From NCBI GenBank assembly GCA_026410415.1, contig JAPMLR010000002.1, positions 351,010 through 415,009 on the forward strand: a stretch of DNA of 64,000 nt, given 5' to 3'. This stretch comes from Denitratimonas yunnanensis (SeqCode). Lineage in GTDB: Bacteria > Pseudomonadota > Gammaproteobacteria > Xanthomonadales > Xanthomonadaceae. The position numbers and the translations under genes were made by a program. This document shows positions 42,923 through 53,049 of this stretch, piece by piece. The notes beneath the pieces were generated by a model. That model made no database searches and was not told where the DNA came from. It was given only the letters and a program-made list of their open reading frames with translations. How positions within the stretch are numbered: the first letter of the stretch is position 1; each line of letters starts with the position of its first letter.

Positions 42923-44311
42923 ATGAATCCGACTTCCACCTTCACGTTGAACGGTCGCACGCACGCGCTTGGCAGCGACGCGCCCACCGAATCCCTGTTG
43001 CGCTGGCTGCGACGCAACCATCTGACCGGCACCAAGGAAGGTTGCGGCGATGGCGACTGCGGTGCCTGCACGGTGGTGCTGGTGGAATCGAATGGCGCCA
43101 ATGGCTCGCGCTTCGTCGCGGTGAACAGTTGTCTGCTGCCGGTGGGCGTGCTGCCCGGGCGTGAGGTGTTGACGGTGGAGTCGATTGCCGACGGCGACAA
43201 CTTGCATCCGGTACAGCGCGCGATGGTGGAGCATCGCGGCTCGCAATGTGGTTACTGCACGCCGGGTTTCGTGATGAGCCTGTTCGCCGGGTATTACGGT
43301 GGCGAGCTGTCGGACCACACCACCGAGGGCAACCTGTGCCGCTGTACGGGCTATCGATCCATTCGGGATGCCACGACGGCCTTGCGTCTGCATCCGCGCG
43401 AGGCCGACCGGTTCGATGCGTTGCTGCACCAACCGCGTGAATCCGACCCGGCTGCAGCGCTGAGCGCATTCCACAGCCCGGCGACGCTGGAGCAGGCGTT
43501 GGCGTTGAAAGCGCAACATCCGGACGCGGCGTTCATCGCCGGTGGTACCGATCTGGGCGTCAACCTCAGTCGCGGGCAGACGGTGGCACCCGTGTTCATC
43601 GCGCTGGATCGGATCGCCGAACTTCACGACGTGCGGATCGACGAGTCGCAGGCGCGCATCGGTGCCGGTGTGCCGTTGTCGCGCATCGAGCACGAATTGG
43701 CCGGGATGTTCCCGGCGCTGGACGATCTGCTTCCGTGGTTTGCCGCGCGACAGGTCCGCAATCGCGCGACGATCGGCGGCAATCTGGGCTCGGCGTCCCC
43801 GATCGGTGATCTCGCGCCGGTACTGCTCGCGCTGGACGCCGTGATCGAGCTCGTGGGTCCGGCGGGTCGACGCGAGGTGCCGGTGGCCGGTTTTTTTCTC
43901 GACTACCGCAAGACCGTGCGTGCGCCCGACGAGATCATCACGGCGGTGGTGTTGCCACGGCGCAGTGACGTGGTGCAAGGCTGCTACAAGATCGCCAAAC
44001 GGCAGACCGATGACATCAGCATCGTTGCAGCGGTGTTCGCGCTGGCGCGCGATGCCGAAGGCGTGGTGACGCATGCGCGCCTCGCGTTTGGTGGCGTTGC
44101 CGCGACGCCGGTTCGGGCCCGCGAGGTCGAAGCCGAACTGATCGGCAAACCGCTCGACGCAGCCGCCGTGGAGGCGACGCGTGCGGCGTTGATGCAGGTG
44201 TTTTCTCCGTTGTCCGATCACCGTGCCAGTGCCGATTACCGTCGCGCGTTGTGCGGAAGCCTGTTCGCGAAGTTTGTGCGCGAAAGACTGGGTGTGGAGG
44301 GCGCGGCATGA
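42923..44311 (+). CDS. xdhA: Xanthine dehydrogenase small subunit (Fe-S/FAD)
   Basis: A 462-residue subunit that takes electrons from the molybdenum site to NAD. It has a plant-type [2Fe-2S] site CGDGDCGACTVV, a second [2Fe-2S] site in CGYCTPGFVMS / GNLCRCTGYRS, and an FAD domain with FIAGGTDLGVNLSRGQ and ATIGGNLGSASPIGD. The TTG 6 bases earlier is disfavoured. The stop overlaps the xdhB ATG. The 94-base gap to the divergent deaminase holds both promoters. Confidence 0.95.
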   Translation: MNPTSTFTLNGRTHALGSDAPTESLLRWLRRNHLTGTKEGCGDGDCGACTVVLVESNGANGSRFVAVNSCLLPVGVLPGREVLTVESIADGDNLHPVQRAMVEHRGSQCGYCTPGFVMSLFAGYYGGELSDHTTEGNLCRCTGYRSIRDATTALRLHPREADRFDALLHQPRESDPAAALSAFHSPATLEQALALKAQHPDAAFIAGGTDLGVNLSRGQTVAPVFIALDRIAELHDVRIDESQARIGAGVPLSRIEHELAGMFPALDDLLPWFAARQVRNRATIGGNLGSASPIGDLAPVLLALDAVIELVGPAGRREVPVAGFFLDYRKTVRAPDEIITAVVLPRRSDVVQGCYKIAKRQTDDISIVAAVFALARDAEGVVTHARLAFGGVAATPVRAREVEAELIGKPLDAAAVEATRAALMQVFSPLSDHRASADYRRALCGSLFAKFVRERLGVEGAA

Positions 44312-46641
44312 ACCCGCATCGGCACGACCAACGCGTCGACGATCCCTCGCAGCTCAGGCACGAAAGCGCGGTGGGCCATGTCACCGGGCGCGCCATCTAC
44401 ACCGATGAACAGTATCCGCCCCTCGGCATGTTGAGTGTTTGGCCGGTGGCGTCACCGCATGCGCATGCCAGGGTGCTGCGCCTCGATGTCGCGCCTGCGC
44501 TGAGCATGCCGGGCGTGGAAGCGGTGCTGACGGCGGCCGACATTCCCGGTGAAAACAATTCCGGCACGATCCTGCACGACGAACCGGTCATCGCATCGGA
44601 TCGGGTGTCTTTCCACGGTCAATCGGTCGCCTGGGTGGTGGCGAAAGACGAGGCGACGGCGCGTGCCGCTGCGGCGCATGTCGTCGTGGAGTACGAACCG
44701 TTGCCGGCGATTCTTGACATCGAATCGGCGTGCCGCGCCGAGGCGTTCCATCTGCCGCCGGCGCGCATCGTGCGCGGTGATGCGGATGCGGCGCTGGCTG
44801 TGGCAGCTGTCGTGCTGAAGGGCGAACTGCACGTCGGCGGACAGGAGCATTTCTATCTGGAAACGCAGGCCAGTTGGGCCAGCGTGGATTCCGAAGGCGT
44901 GGTGCAGGTGACCTCGTCCACGCAGCATCCGAGTGAAACCCAGGCCATCGTCGCGCATGTGCTGGGCCTGCCCGTCAGTCAGGTGGTGTGTCGTTCGTTG
45001 CGCATGGGTGGCGGATTCGGCGGCAAGGAAACGCAGGCCAACCCGTATGCGGCAGTCGCGGCACTGGCCGCGTGGCGAACCGGCAAGCCGGTGCGCATCA
45101 AGCTGGATCGCGGTCTGGACATGCGCATGACGGGCAAGCGCCATCCGTTCCTTGCGCGTTGGCGCGTGGGCTGCTCCCGCGATGGCACGCTGCAGGCGAT
45201 CGACGTGGCATTGTTTGCCGACGGCGGGTGGAGCTGCGATCTGTCGCCGCCGGTGCTGTCACGGGCCATGGTTCACGTGGATAACGCGTATTTTTGTCCG
45301 AACGTTCGCGTGACCGGACTCATCTGTCGCACCCACTTGCCGTCCAATACCGCGTTCCGTGGTTTCGGTGGCCCGCAAGGCGTCATCGTCGGCGAGGAAA
45401 TCATCGAGCAGGTGGCGCGTCATCTGGGCTTGCCGGCGCACGAGGTACGTGAGCGCAACTTCTATCGCGACGGAGAAAACCCGCCGTGCGACACCACGCA
45501 CTACGGCCAACGCGTGATCGACAACCACATGCAGGAGTTGTGGTCGCAGGCGCTGGAACGCAGCGACTTTGCCGCACGCCGCGCGCAGACCGCCGCGTTC
45601 AATCGGGAACGCCGAAGCTGCAAGCGCGGCATTGCCATCACGCCGATCAAATTCGGGATTTCGTTCAACAAGACCGAATACAACCAGGCCGGTGCGCTGG
45701 TGCACATCTATACCGACGGCAGCATCCAGGTGAACCATGGCGGCACCGAAATGGGGCAAGGCCTGCACACCAAGATGCTTGCCGTTGCCGCGCGAACACT
45801 CGGCGTGCCGGTGTCGCGGTTGCGGATCATGCCGACCAGCACCGACAAGGTGCCCAACACGTCCGCCACGGCCGCCAGCACTGGCGCGGATCTCAACGGG
45901 CGGGCGCTGAAGGTGGCATGTGAAACACTGCTGATGCGCCTGAGACCAGTGGCGGCAGGTTTGCTGGAGAGCACGGAGGACAACGTCGTCTTCGGTCACG
46001 ATGCCGCCTTCCTCCACAATTCGCCCCAGCATCGGGTGACCTTCGTCGAGGTGGTGAAAGCGGCCTATGCGCAGCGCGTCAGCCTCTCTGCGACCGGCTT
46101 CTATCGCACGCCGGGCCTGCACTGGGATCCCGCCAGCGGCAAAGGGAATCCGTTTTACTACTTCGCGTTCGGTGCGGCGGTGTGCGAGGTCGAGGTCGAT
46201 GGCGACACCGGCGTGCACCGTCTACTGCGCGTGGACATCCTGCACGACGTGGGAGATTCATTGAATCCCGGCATCGACATCGGCCAGATCGAGGGTGGCT
46301 TCGTGCAGGGATTGGGTTGGCTGACCTGCGAGGAATTGCGTTTCGCTGCCGATGGGCGATTGCTCACCGATGCGCCCAGCACCTACAAGATTCCTGCCCT
46401 GGGCGACGTGCCCGAGGATTTTCGTACCGCGCTGTTCCAGCGCAGCCGCGCACCCGCGACCGACGTCGTCTTCGGCAGCAAAGCGGTCGGCGAACCGCCG
46501 CTGATGCTCGCCATTGCGGCGCGCGAAGCGATACGCGAAGCGGTGGCGGCGTTCGGCCATGCGCCCCGGCGCGTGGAGCTCGCCGCGCCCGCCACGCCCG
46601 AAGCGATCTTCCGTGCCATCGGGCAGGTGCGCGGTGGATGA
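44308..46641 (+). CDS. xdhB: Xanthine dehydrogenase large subunit (molybdopterin)
   Basis: The 777-residue catalytic subunit, oxidising hypoxanthine to xanthine and urate. Motifs of the xanthine oxidase family: GQEHFYLETQASWA, GGGFGGKETQANPYA, TAFRGFGGPQGVIVGE, NHGGTEMGQGLHTK and VGEPPLMLAIAAREAIR with the catalytic glutamate. Length is typical for bacterial XdhB. It overlaps xdhA by 4 bases and xdhC by 8. Confidence 0.96.
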   Translation: MNPHRHDQRVDDPSQLRHESAVGHVTGRAIYTDEQYPPLGMLSVWPVASPHAHARVLRLDVAPALSMPGVEAVLTAADIPGENNSGTILHDEPVIASDRVSFHGQSVAWVVAKDEATARAAAAHVVVEYEPLPAILDIESACRAEAFHLPPARIVRGDADAALAVAAVVLKGELHVGGQEHFYLETQASWASVDSEGVVQVTSSTQHPSETQAIVAHVLGLPVSQVVCRSLRMGGGFGGKETQANPYAAVAALAAWRTGKPVRIKLDRGLDMRMTGKRHPFLARWRVGCSRDGTLQAIDVALFADGGWSCDLSPPVLSRAMVHVDNAYFCPNVRVTGLICRTHLPSNTAFRGFGGPQGVIVGEEIIEQVARHLGLPAHEVRERNFYRDGENPPCDTTHYGQRVIDNHMQELWSQALERSDFAARRAQTAAFNRERRSCKRGIAITPIKFGISFNKTEYNQAGALVHIYTDGSIQVNHGGTEMGQGLHTKMLAVAARTLGVPVSRLRIMPTSTDKVPNTSATAASTGADLNGRALKVACETLLMRLRPVAAGLLESTEDNVVFGHDAAFLHNSPQHRVTFVEVVKAAYAQRVSLSATGFYRTPGLHWDPASGKGNPFYYFAFGAAVCEVEVDGDTGVHRLLRVDILHDVGDSLNPGIDIGQIEGGFVQGLGWLTCEELRFAADGRLLTDAPSTYKIPALGDVPEDFRTALFQRSRAPATDVVFGSKAVGEPPLMLAIAAREAIREAVAAFGHAPRRVELAAPATPEAIFRAIGQVRGG

Positions 46642-47548
46642 AGCCTTGTTCGCCCGGCTCGCCGAATGGCTGGTCGGGGATCACCCGGCAGTTGTGGCCA
46701 GCGTCACGGCGACGCACGGCGCAACGCCGCGCAAGCGCGATGCGCGGATGCTGGTGGATGCCGATCGCATTGCGTTCTCGGTCGGCGGCGGCGCGATGGA
46801 AGCGCGCGTGCTCGATGCGGCACGCGCGCTGATCAGGGATGGCATGGAGCATCAGGCACTGCGTGTCGAACTCAATGGACGCGAAGGCGCTGCCGGCGTC
46901 TGTGGTGGAGACATGCACATTGCGTTACGACGCTGGCAAGGCGAAGACGCGCGATGCCGTGCCATGCAAATCGCCGCGCAACTGGCCGCTGGCGAACGCG
47001 TGGAATTGCACGGAGAAGAGTACGGGCAGCCGGAGGGCGAATCGCATTGGCTTCAGCCCGATCCGCGTCTGCTGGTCCTCGGCGCCGGCCACTGCGGACA
47101 GGCCTTGGCCGAACTGGCGCGACATGTGGGCTTCGAGACCTGGCTCGCGGACGATCGCCTGGCGGAATGGCCGTCACCGGAGCTGGATGGCGTCGTCTGC
47201 ATCGATGCCGGGCCGGTGCGTCTTCGCGCCGCCGCCGATACCCGTCGGGATCTGTATCTGGTGCTGCTCAATCGCGATTACGCCACCGACGTGGCTGCGC
47301 TCACCGCATTGCACGGGGTGCGTCATGCCTTCCTCGGCATGATGGGCAGCCGCAAGCGCATCGCGCAGGTGAAAAAGTCGCTGCCGGGCATGGACGACTG
47401 GCTGCGGGAGCTGGTGGCGCCGGTCGGATTGGAGATCGGTGCGCAGACGCCGCACGAAATCGCGATCAGCATTCTGGCGCAGCTGATCGCGCGCCGTGCG
47501 ACCCGTGCCGGCGATCAGGGGGAAGGCGCTGCCTTCAGTTCGCGGTAG
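46634..47548 (+). CDS. xdhC: Xanthine dehydrogenase accessory protein XdhC
   Basis: A 304-residue chaperone that inserts sulphurated molybdenum cofactor into XdhB. It shows the N-terminal XdhC/CoxI domain (ATHGATPRKRDARMLV; SVGGGAMEARVLDAA; AGVCGGDMHIAL) and the Rossmann domain LLVLGAGHCGQALAELA. GTG start overlaps the xdhB stop. Its 3' end overlaps the convergent DUF4124 gene by 34 bases. Confidence 0.92.
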   Translation: MDEALFARLAEWLVGDHPAVVASVTATHGATPRKRDARMLVDADRIAFSVGGGAMEARVLDAARALIRDGMEHQALRVELNGREGAAGVCGGDMHIALRRWQGEDARCRAMQIAAQLAAGERVELHGEEYGQPEGESHWLQPDPRLLVLGAGHCGQALAELARHVGFETWLADDRLAEWPSPELDGVVCIDAGPVRLRAAADTRRDLYLVLLNRDYATDVAALTALHGVRHAFLGMMGSRKRIAQVKKSLPGMDDWLRELVAPVGLEIGAQTPHEIAISILAQLIARRATRAGDQGEGAAFSSR

Positions 47549-48156
47549 CGCGCCAGCAGGCGGTCGTACTCGGCCTGCAGCGCCGTGTGCTCGTTTTCGC
47601 GACGCTCCAGATAGTCGCGCTGCTCGTTGACCTGACTGCGGGTCAGGTTGATCGAATCCTTGATGCCGACCGGGACGTTCTGGCCGTTGCGTTCCAGATC
47701 GGCGGCATGGGCAAGCAGGTCGGCGAGGCTCTTTTCCTGACTGCGGATGCCGACGCGAGCAGACTCGAGGCTCTGTGCCAGCAGGTCGAAGCGTTCCTTG
47801 TAGGCGCGTGCCAGATCGGCTTCGGTGGGATAGGAAGACGTCAGCACCGCATCCATCTTGGCCTTTTCTTCGGCGATCCTGCGCTCTTCCTCGAGCTTTT
47901 TCTGCTCGGCCTCCCAAGCGGCCTGCTCTTCGGGAGTGCGCGCACGTTCGGTGGTACGCACGGCCATTCCCTGATTGTTGAGCTCTTCCTGTTTGTCCTT
48001 GACCGCTTCGGCGGGCAATTGGTCGGTGTAATGCACCTTGCCGTCCTTGTCGGTCCAGCGGTAGAGCTTGCGCTGGGCATCGGCATCGAACGACAGCATC
48101 GCCAGCGCGAGCGCGCCGGTGGCGACAAGGAGGGAAAGGGCGTTGATCGGTTTCAC
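47515..48156 (-). CDS. Exported DUF4124-domain protein
   Basis: A 213-residue periplasmic protein: signal peptide (ALSLLVATGALALAMLSFDADA), a DUF4124 domain with LYRWTDKDGKVHYTDQLP, then a long coiled coil (about 65-205) rich in Glu, Gln and Arg. DUF4124 proteins are common in proteobacteria and of unknown function. It lies 40 bases after pyrE's start region in the leftward direction and overlaps xdhC tail to tail. Confidence 0.85.
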   Translation of the reverse strand: MKPINALSLLVATGALALAMLSFDADAQRKLYRWTDKDGKVHYTDQLPAEAVKDKQEELNNQGMAVRTTERARTPEEQAAWEAEQKKLEEERRIAEEKAKMDAVLTSSYPTEADLARAYKERFDLLAQSLESARVGIRSQEKSLADLLAHAADLERNGQNVPVGIKDSINLTRSQVNEQRDYLERRENEHTALQAEYDRLLARYRELKAAPSP

Positions 48157-48195
48157 ATGACGCTCCGCAGGACCGCTGGATCACGCGGAGCAGGA

Positions 48196-48837
48196 TCACT
48201 CCACGCCGTACTGCGCGCGATAGGCCAGCAATCGTTCCCGGTGTGTGGCCAGCGCAGGATGGGCGGAAGTATAGGTCAGCAGTTCGTTCAGTCGGACGAT
48301 GGAGATCACCGGGATGTCGAATTCGTGAGCGATTTCCTGTGTCGCGGACAGCCCCGATTCACCCCGCTCCTGCCGGTCGAGTGCGACCAGCACGCCGCAG
48401 GGTCGGGCTCCGGCGGCGCGGATCACGGCGATGGATTCACGCACGGCGGTACCGGCGGTGACGACATCGTCGACGATCAGCACGCGACCCTGCAGCGGTG
48501 CGCCGATCAGCGTGCCGCCCTCGCCGTGATCCTTGGCTTCCTTGCGGTTGAACGTGACCGGCACGTCGAGCCCTTGCGCCGACAGCGCGATGGCGCTGGT
48601 GGTGGCGAGCGGGATGCCTTTGTAGGCCGGCCCGAACAGGCTGTCCACGCCGATCCCCGCAGCCAGCAGGGCTTGGGCATAGCAGTCGCCGAGCAGGGCG
48701 AGCGCGGCGCCGTGGTCGAAACGCCCGGCATTGAAGAAGTAGGGACTGAGGCGGCCGGACTTGAGGGTGAACTGGCCAAAACGCAGCGCGTCGCAGCGCA
48801 GTGCGAGGTCGAGGAAGCGGGTCTGGTAGTCGTGCAT
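48196..48837 (-). CDS. pyrE: Orotate phosphoribosyltransferase
   Basis: A 213-residue type I PRTase making OMP from orotate and PRPP in pyrimidine synthesis. The PRPP motif is [35 protein letters not shown] and [18 protein letters not shown] are the substrate and catalytic-lysine loops. The start is the ATG 2 bases after the stop of the HD gene, so the two are co-transcribed. Confidence 0.96.
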   Translation of the reverse strand: MHDYQTRFLDLALRCDALRFGQFTLKSGRLSPYFFNAGRFDHGAALALLGDCYAQALLAAGIGVDSLFGPAYKGIPLATTSAIALSAQGLDVPVTFNRKEAKDHGEGGTLIGAPLQGRVLIVDDVVTAGTAVRESIAVIRAAGARPCGVLVALDRQERGESGLSATQEIAHEFDIPVISIVRLNELLTYTSAHPALATHRERLLAYRAQYGVE

Positions 48838-48839
48838 GG

Positions 48840-49901
48840 TCAATCGGAATGGTGCAAGGCGCGTCGGGCGAAATGGCGGACGATGTCCAGGCCGGTCTGT
48901 TCCGGCGCGGGGCCGTGGGGGAGGTCGCGGCGCATGGTGTCGACAAGGGCGCGCAGCGGCCCTTCGTTGTCTCTTTTTCCATCCGCGAAAGCCAGCCGTC
49001 CGACATCCGAGCAGAAGCGGTGCAACTCGAAGAAGTAGCGCTCCTGCCCATCGGTCAGAAAGGAAAAGCACGGCTCCGCCGATTCGGGCGAGGTCAGCGA
49101 GCGTCCGGCGCGCATCTCGCGCTCCTCGCACAGGCGGATCGAACTGGCCGCCAGCTCCAGCAGCGGTTCGGCGACATTGGCCGTGTCCAGATCCGAAGCG
49201 ATCTGGGCCAGTCGCAGCGCATGCACGGTGACCGGATCGTTGCACCAGTCCGGCTGTCTTGCATCGAGCCAGTCGGACAGGCGGGGGGCGAGCGGGCCAC
49301 CGCGTGCGGCGAGTTCGGCAGTGTTGCTGCGGCTGTGCTCCGGCAGCGGGAGCGCATCGAAGGTGGAGCCGGCGATGGCCAGTTCCAGGGTGCGATAGAG
49401 CCAGGCATCGTGCCGTGGATCGAAGCCTGCGGATGCCAGGATGCGGGCGCTTTCGGCCACGCTCGCCGCCTCGTTCGCACCGACCGGCAGGTCGGCGTCG
49501 CCGTTCTCGCGCTGGCGCAGGTCATGGCAGGCGCAAAACAGCGCCAGCGCCATGCGGTCGCGGCCGTCGAGCAGGGTGTCGGCGTGCCGTACCAGCCGGC
49601 TCAGCCGGCCATCCATCAGCTCCAGCGCATGGTTCTCGTTGTGGTAGGCATGGAAGTCCTGCCCCCAGCTCCCGTGCCGCAAGCCGACGCGCGCCAGTGC
49701 CACCCGCAGTGCGGCCTGAGTGCGCGAGGCGTCGGCTCGGATGGAGTCCCCGAAGCGGGCGACCAGCCCGTGTTTCCACTGAGCAAGCCACGCCAGCAGC
49801 TCCGGTCGACGCGAAAGCAGCAGCGCCGCGCCCGCATCGGCATCCGGCACGGCGGCTTCGACCGCATCGGCGGGATGGTGCAAGGCAAGGTGGGTCAGCA
49901 T
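48840..49901 (-). CDS. HD-superfamily predicted phosphohydrolase
   Basis: A 353-residue protein. The metal-binding residues of an HD domain appear in [15 protein letters not shown] and FCACHDLRQ, with [18 protein letters not shown] following, as in the COG4339 group of predicted metal-dependent HD hydrolases. The C-terminal half has no recognisable domain. The substrate is unknown; nucleotides are possible given the adjacent pyrE, with which it is almost fused (2-base gap). Confidence 0.75.
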   Translation of the reverse strand: MLTHLALHHPADAVEAAVPDADAGAALLLSRRPELLAWLAQWKHGLVARFGDSIRADASRTQAALRVALARVGLRHGSWGQDFHAYHNENHALELMDGRLSRLVRHADTLLDGRDRMALALFCACHDLRQRENGDADLPVGANEAASVAESARILASAGFDPRHDAWLYRTLELAIAGSTFDALPLPEHSRSNTAELAARGGPLAPRLSDWLDARQPDWCNDPVTVHALRLAQIASDLDTANVAEPLLELAASSIRLCEEREMRAGRSLTSPESAEPCFSFLTDGQERYFFELHRFCSDVGRLAFADGKRDNEGPLRALVDTMRRDLPHGPAPEQTGLDIVRHFARRALHHSD

Positions 49902-50047
49902 GCGGACGAAGGATTCGGCAGCGGCCCCGAGGCCGGTGCGGGGAGTATACGCACCCGTGTCCTGCCGCCCGCGTTGCGCGGCGCAGCATCTTGGCAGCGC
50001 CGGCGCCGCCCGCTAACGTGCGCGCCTTTCCGCCACGCATTGCCACC

Positions 50048-50662
50048 ATGACTTCCAATTCGCCCAATCCTCCGCTCGGTCCGCTGTCCTGGCTGATCTT
50101 CAGTTCGCGCTGGCTGCAGTTGCCCTTGTACCTGGGGTTGATCGTGGCCCAGTGCGTCTACGTGTTCCTGTTCGGCAAGGAGTTGTGGCACCTGCTGCAG
50201 GATGTCGGCGGCATGGGGGAGCAGCAGATCATGCTGATCGTGCTGGGACTGATCGACGTGGTGATGATTTCCAATCTGCTGGTGATGGTGATCGTCGGCG
50301 GTTACGAGACCTTCGTCTCGCGCCTGCGTCTGGAAGGCCATCCGGATCAGCCGGAGTGGCTGAGCCACGTCAACGCCTCGGTGCTGAAGGTGAAGCTGGC
50401 GATGGCGATCATCGGCATCTCCTCGATCCACCTGCTGAAGACCTTCATCGCGGCCGGCACCTTGAGCGGGTTGCCGTTCTGTCCGCCGGAGCTGCTGGCC
50501 ACCGCTGCGTCCAATGTCGGTGCCGAGCGCTGCAGTGCGCTGACGCCCGATGGCGTGTTGTGGCAGACGATCATCCACATCGTCTTCATCCTCTCGGCGA
50601 TCGGCATTGCCTGGACGGATCGGTTGATGCACGCGCCGGTGAAGGGCACGAAGCCGCATTGA
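50048..50662 (+). CDS. YqhA-like (TIGR00645/UPF0114) membrane protein
   Basis: A 204-residue inner-membrane protein with four helices ([74 protein letters not shown]). The [13 protein letters not shown] stretch is the family hallmark. Function is not established. It stands alone, divergent from the HD gene, with a hairpin after it. Confidence 0.9.
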   Translation: MTSNSPNPPLGPLSWLIFSSRWLQLPLYLGLIVAQCVYVFLFGKELWHLLQDVGGMGEQQIMLIVLGLIDVVMISNLLVMVIVGGYETFVSRLRLEGHPDQPEWLSHVNASVLKVKLAMAIIGISSIHLLKTFIAAGTLSGLPFCPPELLATAASNVGAERCSALTPDGVLWQTIIHIVFILSAIGIAWTDRLMHAPVKGTKPH

Positions 50663-50727
50663 TCTGCACCGTGATCGGCACTGCGCCTGCACGTCAGGCA
50701 CCAAGGGCATGGCGGCAATGAAGCCGA

Positions 50728-50744
50728 TCGGGGCGAGGCCCCGA
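50728..50744. terminator. Hairpin between convergent genes
   Basis: TCGGGGC-GAG-GCCCCGA, a 7-base-pair GC-rich stem with a 3-base loop between the YqhA-like and AEC stop codons. It has no T-run on either strand, so it may be a weak bidirectional terminator. Confidence 0.4.
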
Positions 50745-50749
50745 CGAAA

Positions 50750-51664
50750 CTAGACCAAGCGCTGCAGCAGGAAATCCCACAACGGCAGCGTCACCAGCGA
50801 CAACAGCAGACTGTAGCCCACCATTGCCGCAGCGAAGGCGGGCGCCAGCCGATGCGAGATCGCCAGTGCGGCAGCAGTGATCATCGACGGCATTGCCGCT
50901 TCCAGCACCATCGCATCGGCCGCCAACGGCGGTGTGTCCACGAGTTTCACCCACGCCAGCGCCAGCGCCGGCAACAGGATCAGCTTCAAGGCCAGCCCCG
51001 TGCCGAGCGGGGCGAGCGTCTCGCGCGGCAGACGCAATTTCACCTGAAGGCCCACGGCCAATGCCGCGATGGGCAGCAAGGCGTCGGAAAGACGTTGCAG
51101 CACGCCGTCGATGGCCGAGGGCGGCTCGGCCGGGAATACCGTCAGCGCCAGAATCAGCGAGATGAACGCCGGAAAGGTCAGGATGCGCCGAAGAATGCGG
51201 CGCGGCGTGGGGCGATCCTCGCCGGAGAAATGCGCCAGCACGATCAGACCGAATGTCGACAGGATCATGAACGAGCCGAACTGATCGTAGATGACGGCGT
51301 AAGGCAAAGCTTCCTCGCCGCGCATCGCCTGGACCAGTGGATAGCCCAGATACGACGTGTTGCCGAGCGGAACGCACAGCAGCAGCACTGCGCATACCTC
51401 GCGGCTCCAGCCGAAAAGACGCCGCAATGCGAAGATTGCCGCGACTGCGAGCGCAGTGAGTGCCCACGGCACGGCAGCGATGGACAGGATCTCGGTACCC
51501 AGTTCCAGGCGCGAGCCGTAGCGCAGCACTGCGGCAGGCATGCAGACATACATCGCGAACTGGTTGAGGACTTCGGCGGCGTTGTCCGGGAACAGCCGCA
51601 CTCGGGCGCAGAGCTTGCCCAGCGCCAGCATCAGCACGATCAGGAAAAACGCGTCGAAGGTCAT
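50750..51664 (-). CDS. AEC-family (auxin efflux carrier-like) transporter
   Basis: A 304-residue transporter with about ten helices in the AEC pattern: N-terminal FDAFFLIVLMLALGKLCARV, FAMYVCMPAAVLRYGS, the NTSYLGYPLVQAMRG loop and C-terminal MPSMITAAALAISHRLAP. Bacterial members move malonate, malate or other organic acids. The start is the ATG at MTFDAFF; the longer frame upstream is hydrophilic and not family-like. Substrate unknown. Confidence 0.88.
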   Translation of the reverse strand: MTFDAFFLIVLMLALGKLCARVRLFPDNAAEVLNQFAMYVCMPAAVLRYGSRLELGTEILSIAAVPWALTALAVAAIFALRRLFGWSREVCAVLLLCVPLGNTSYLGYPLVQAMRGEEALPYAVIYDQFGSFMILSTFGLIVLAHFSGEDRPTPRRILRRILTFPAFISLILALTVFPAEPPSAIDGVLQRLSDALLPIAALAVGLQVKLRLPRETLAPLGTGLALKLILLPALALAWVKLVDTPPLAADAMVLEAAMPSMITAAALAISHRLAPAFAAAMVGYSLLLSLVTLPLWDFLLQRLV

Positions 51665-51828
51665 GGCCTTCGGTCCGGCAGGCGCGGAACATGATGACTC
51701 GGATACATCGGTGCATTTTCCCATGCGCCGATACAGGCAGCGTGACTGGATGCCATCGATGCCGATTTCATCATCCGCTGTGGACATGGAAGAATCACCA
51801 ATGGCCTCCATGACCCGGTACGCACGAC

Positions 51829-52959
51829 ATGACCCATCGACCTCCTGTTCGCGGAACGGCGTGGCTTGCTCTGCTGCTGGTCCTGTCCTTCGCGGCCTCG
51901 TCCCAGGTGGCCGACGGCCCGTATCTGACCGGTGCCGAAGGCGGTGGCTGGATTGCGCATTGGATTGAGGACACCGGCGCTGGTCCGCGTGCGAGGCGCG
52001 AGCCGGTGCGGGAAGGGGACCTTCTGACCATTTCGGCGACGGCTCGGGTACCGGCCTTCGAGGTTCGGCTGCGCCCGCCCGATCCGCCAGCCCCCGACGC
52101 GATCCGCACTGCCGCCGGCACGCCGCTGCTGGTGGTGGCCGACACCCACGGTGAATACGACATCCTCGTTCAGCTGCTGCAACGTCAGCACGTCATCGAC
52201 GAGCGCCTGCGCTGGTCGTTCGGTCGGGGACACTTGGTGTTGCTTGGCGACGTGTTCGACCGTGGCGCACACCAGATCGAGATCCTCTGGCTGATGTACC
52301 AGTTGCAGGCCGACGCGGCGGCAGCGGGCGGTGGCGTCGAACTGCTGATCGGCAATCACGAGGCGATGGTGATGCGTGGCGACCTGCGCTATCTGCATCC
52401 TCGTTACGCGCGTACGGCGCAACTGCTGGGGGTGGATTCCTACGCCGCATTGCTGGATGCCGACAGCCTGCTCGGCCACTGGCTGCGTGGCCGTGCGGCC
52501 GTGCTGCAGTTCGATGACGTGCTGCTGGTGCATGGCGGCATTTCGCCACAGGCCGTCACCCGTGGACTGACAGCCGCCCGGCTCAACCGCGCCGTGCGCG
52601 AGGTGCTGATGGGTGTGGCCGATCCGGCAGATCCGGAACTGCATGATTTCGTGATGCGGTCACACGGGCCGCTGTGGTACCGCGGCTATTTCGCGCTGGA
52701 TGGCGCGCCGGCGGAGGCCCGGCGTGATGACATGGATGCGTTGCTGCGCCACCTGGGGGTGAACACCATTTTCGTCGGCCACACCAAGGTGCCGAAGGTG
52801 ACGCCGTTGCATGGAGGCAGGGTGGTCGCGGTGCAGGTGTATCCGGAGCGCGACCAGGACAGCGGCACGGTGACGATGGAGGCGGTGCGACGCGATGCCG
52901 GGCGCTGGTACCGGGTGGCGGCGGACGGATTGCGCGAACCCGTGACGATCGACGACTGA
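51829..52959 (+). CDS. Exported calcineurin-like metallophosphoesterase
   Basis: A 376-residue phosphatase with a signal peptide (GTAWLALLLVLSFAASSQVA). The four metallophosphoesterase motifs are VVADTHGEYD, LLGDVFDRGAHQ, LIGNHEAM and VGHTKVPKV. The GDVFDRG form and spacing resemble Shelph/PPP-like serine-threonine phosphatases. It would act in the periplasm; the substrate is unknown. It is divergent from the AEC gene. Confidence 0.87.
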   Translation: MTHRPPVRGTAWLALLLVLSFAASSQVADGPYLTGAEGGGWIAHWIEDTGAGPRARREPVREGDLLTISATARVPAFEVRLRPPDPPAPDAIRTAAGTPLLVVADTHGEYDILVQLLQRQHVIDERLRWSFGRGHLVLLGDVFDRGAHQIEILWLMYQLQADAAAAGGGVELLIGNHEAMVMRGDLRYLHPRYARTAQLLGVDSYAALLDADSLLGHWLRGRAAVLQFDDVLLVHGGISPQAVTRGLTAARLNRAVREVLMGVADPADPELHDFVMRSHGPLWYRGYFALDGAPAEARRDDMDALLRHLGVNTIFVGHTKVPKVTPLHGGRVVAVQVYPERDQDSGTVTMEAVRRDAGRWYRVAADGLREPVTIDD

Positions 52960-53049
52960 CATTCAGCCAGAGGCGCATAATCTCGCTGGCGCAGGCTTGG
53001 CGACTCAGGCCGGAATCTTGTCCCTGACGACACACTGGAGGAATCGACG

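Noticed and set aside
46666-49038. 790-codon rightward open frame across xdhC and pyrE
   Set aside because: It overlaps clear genes on both strands and its translation shows no domain.
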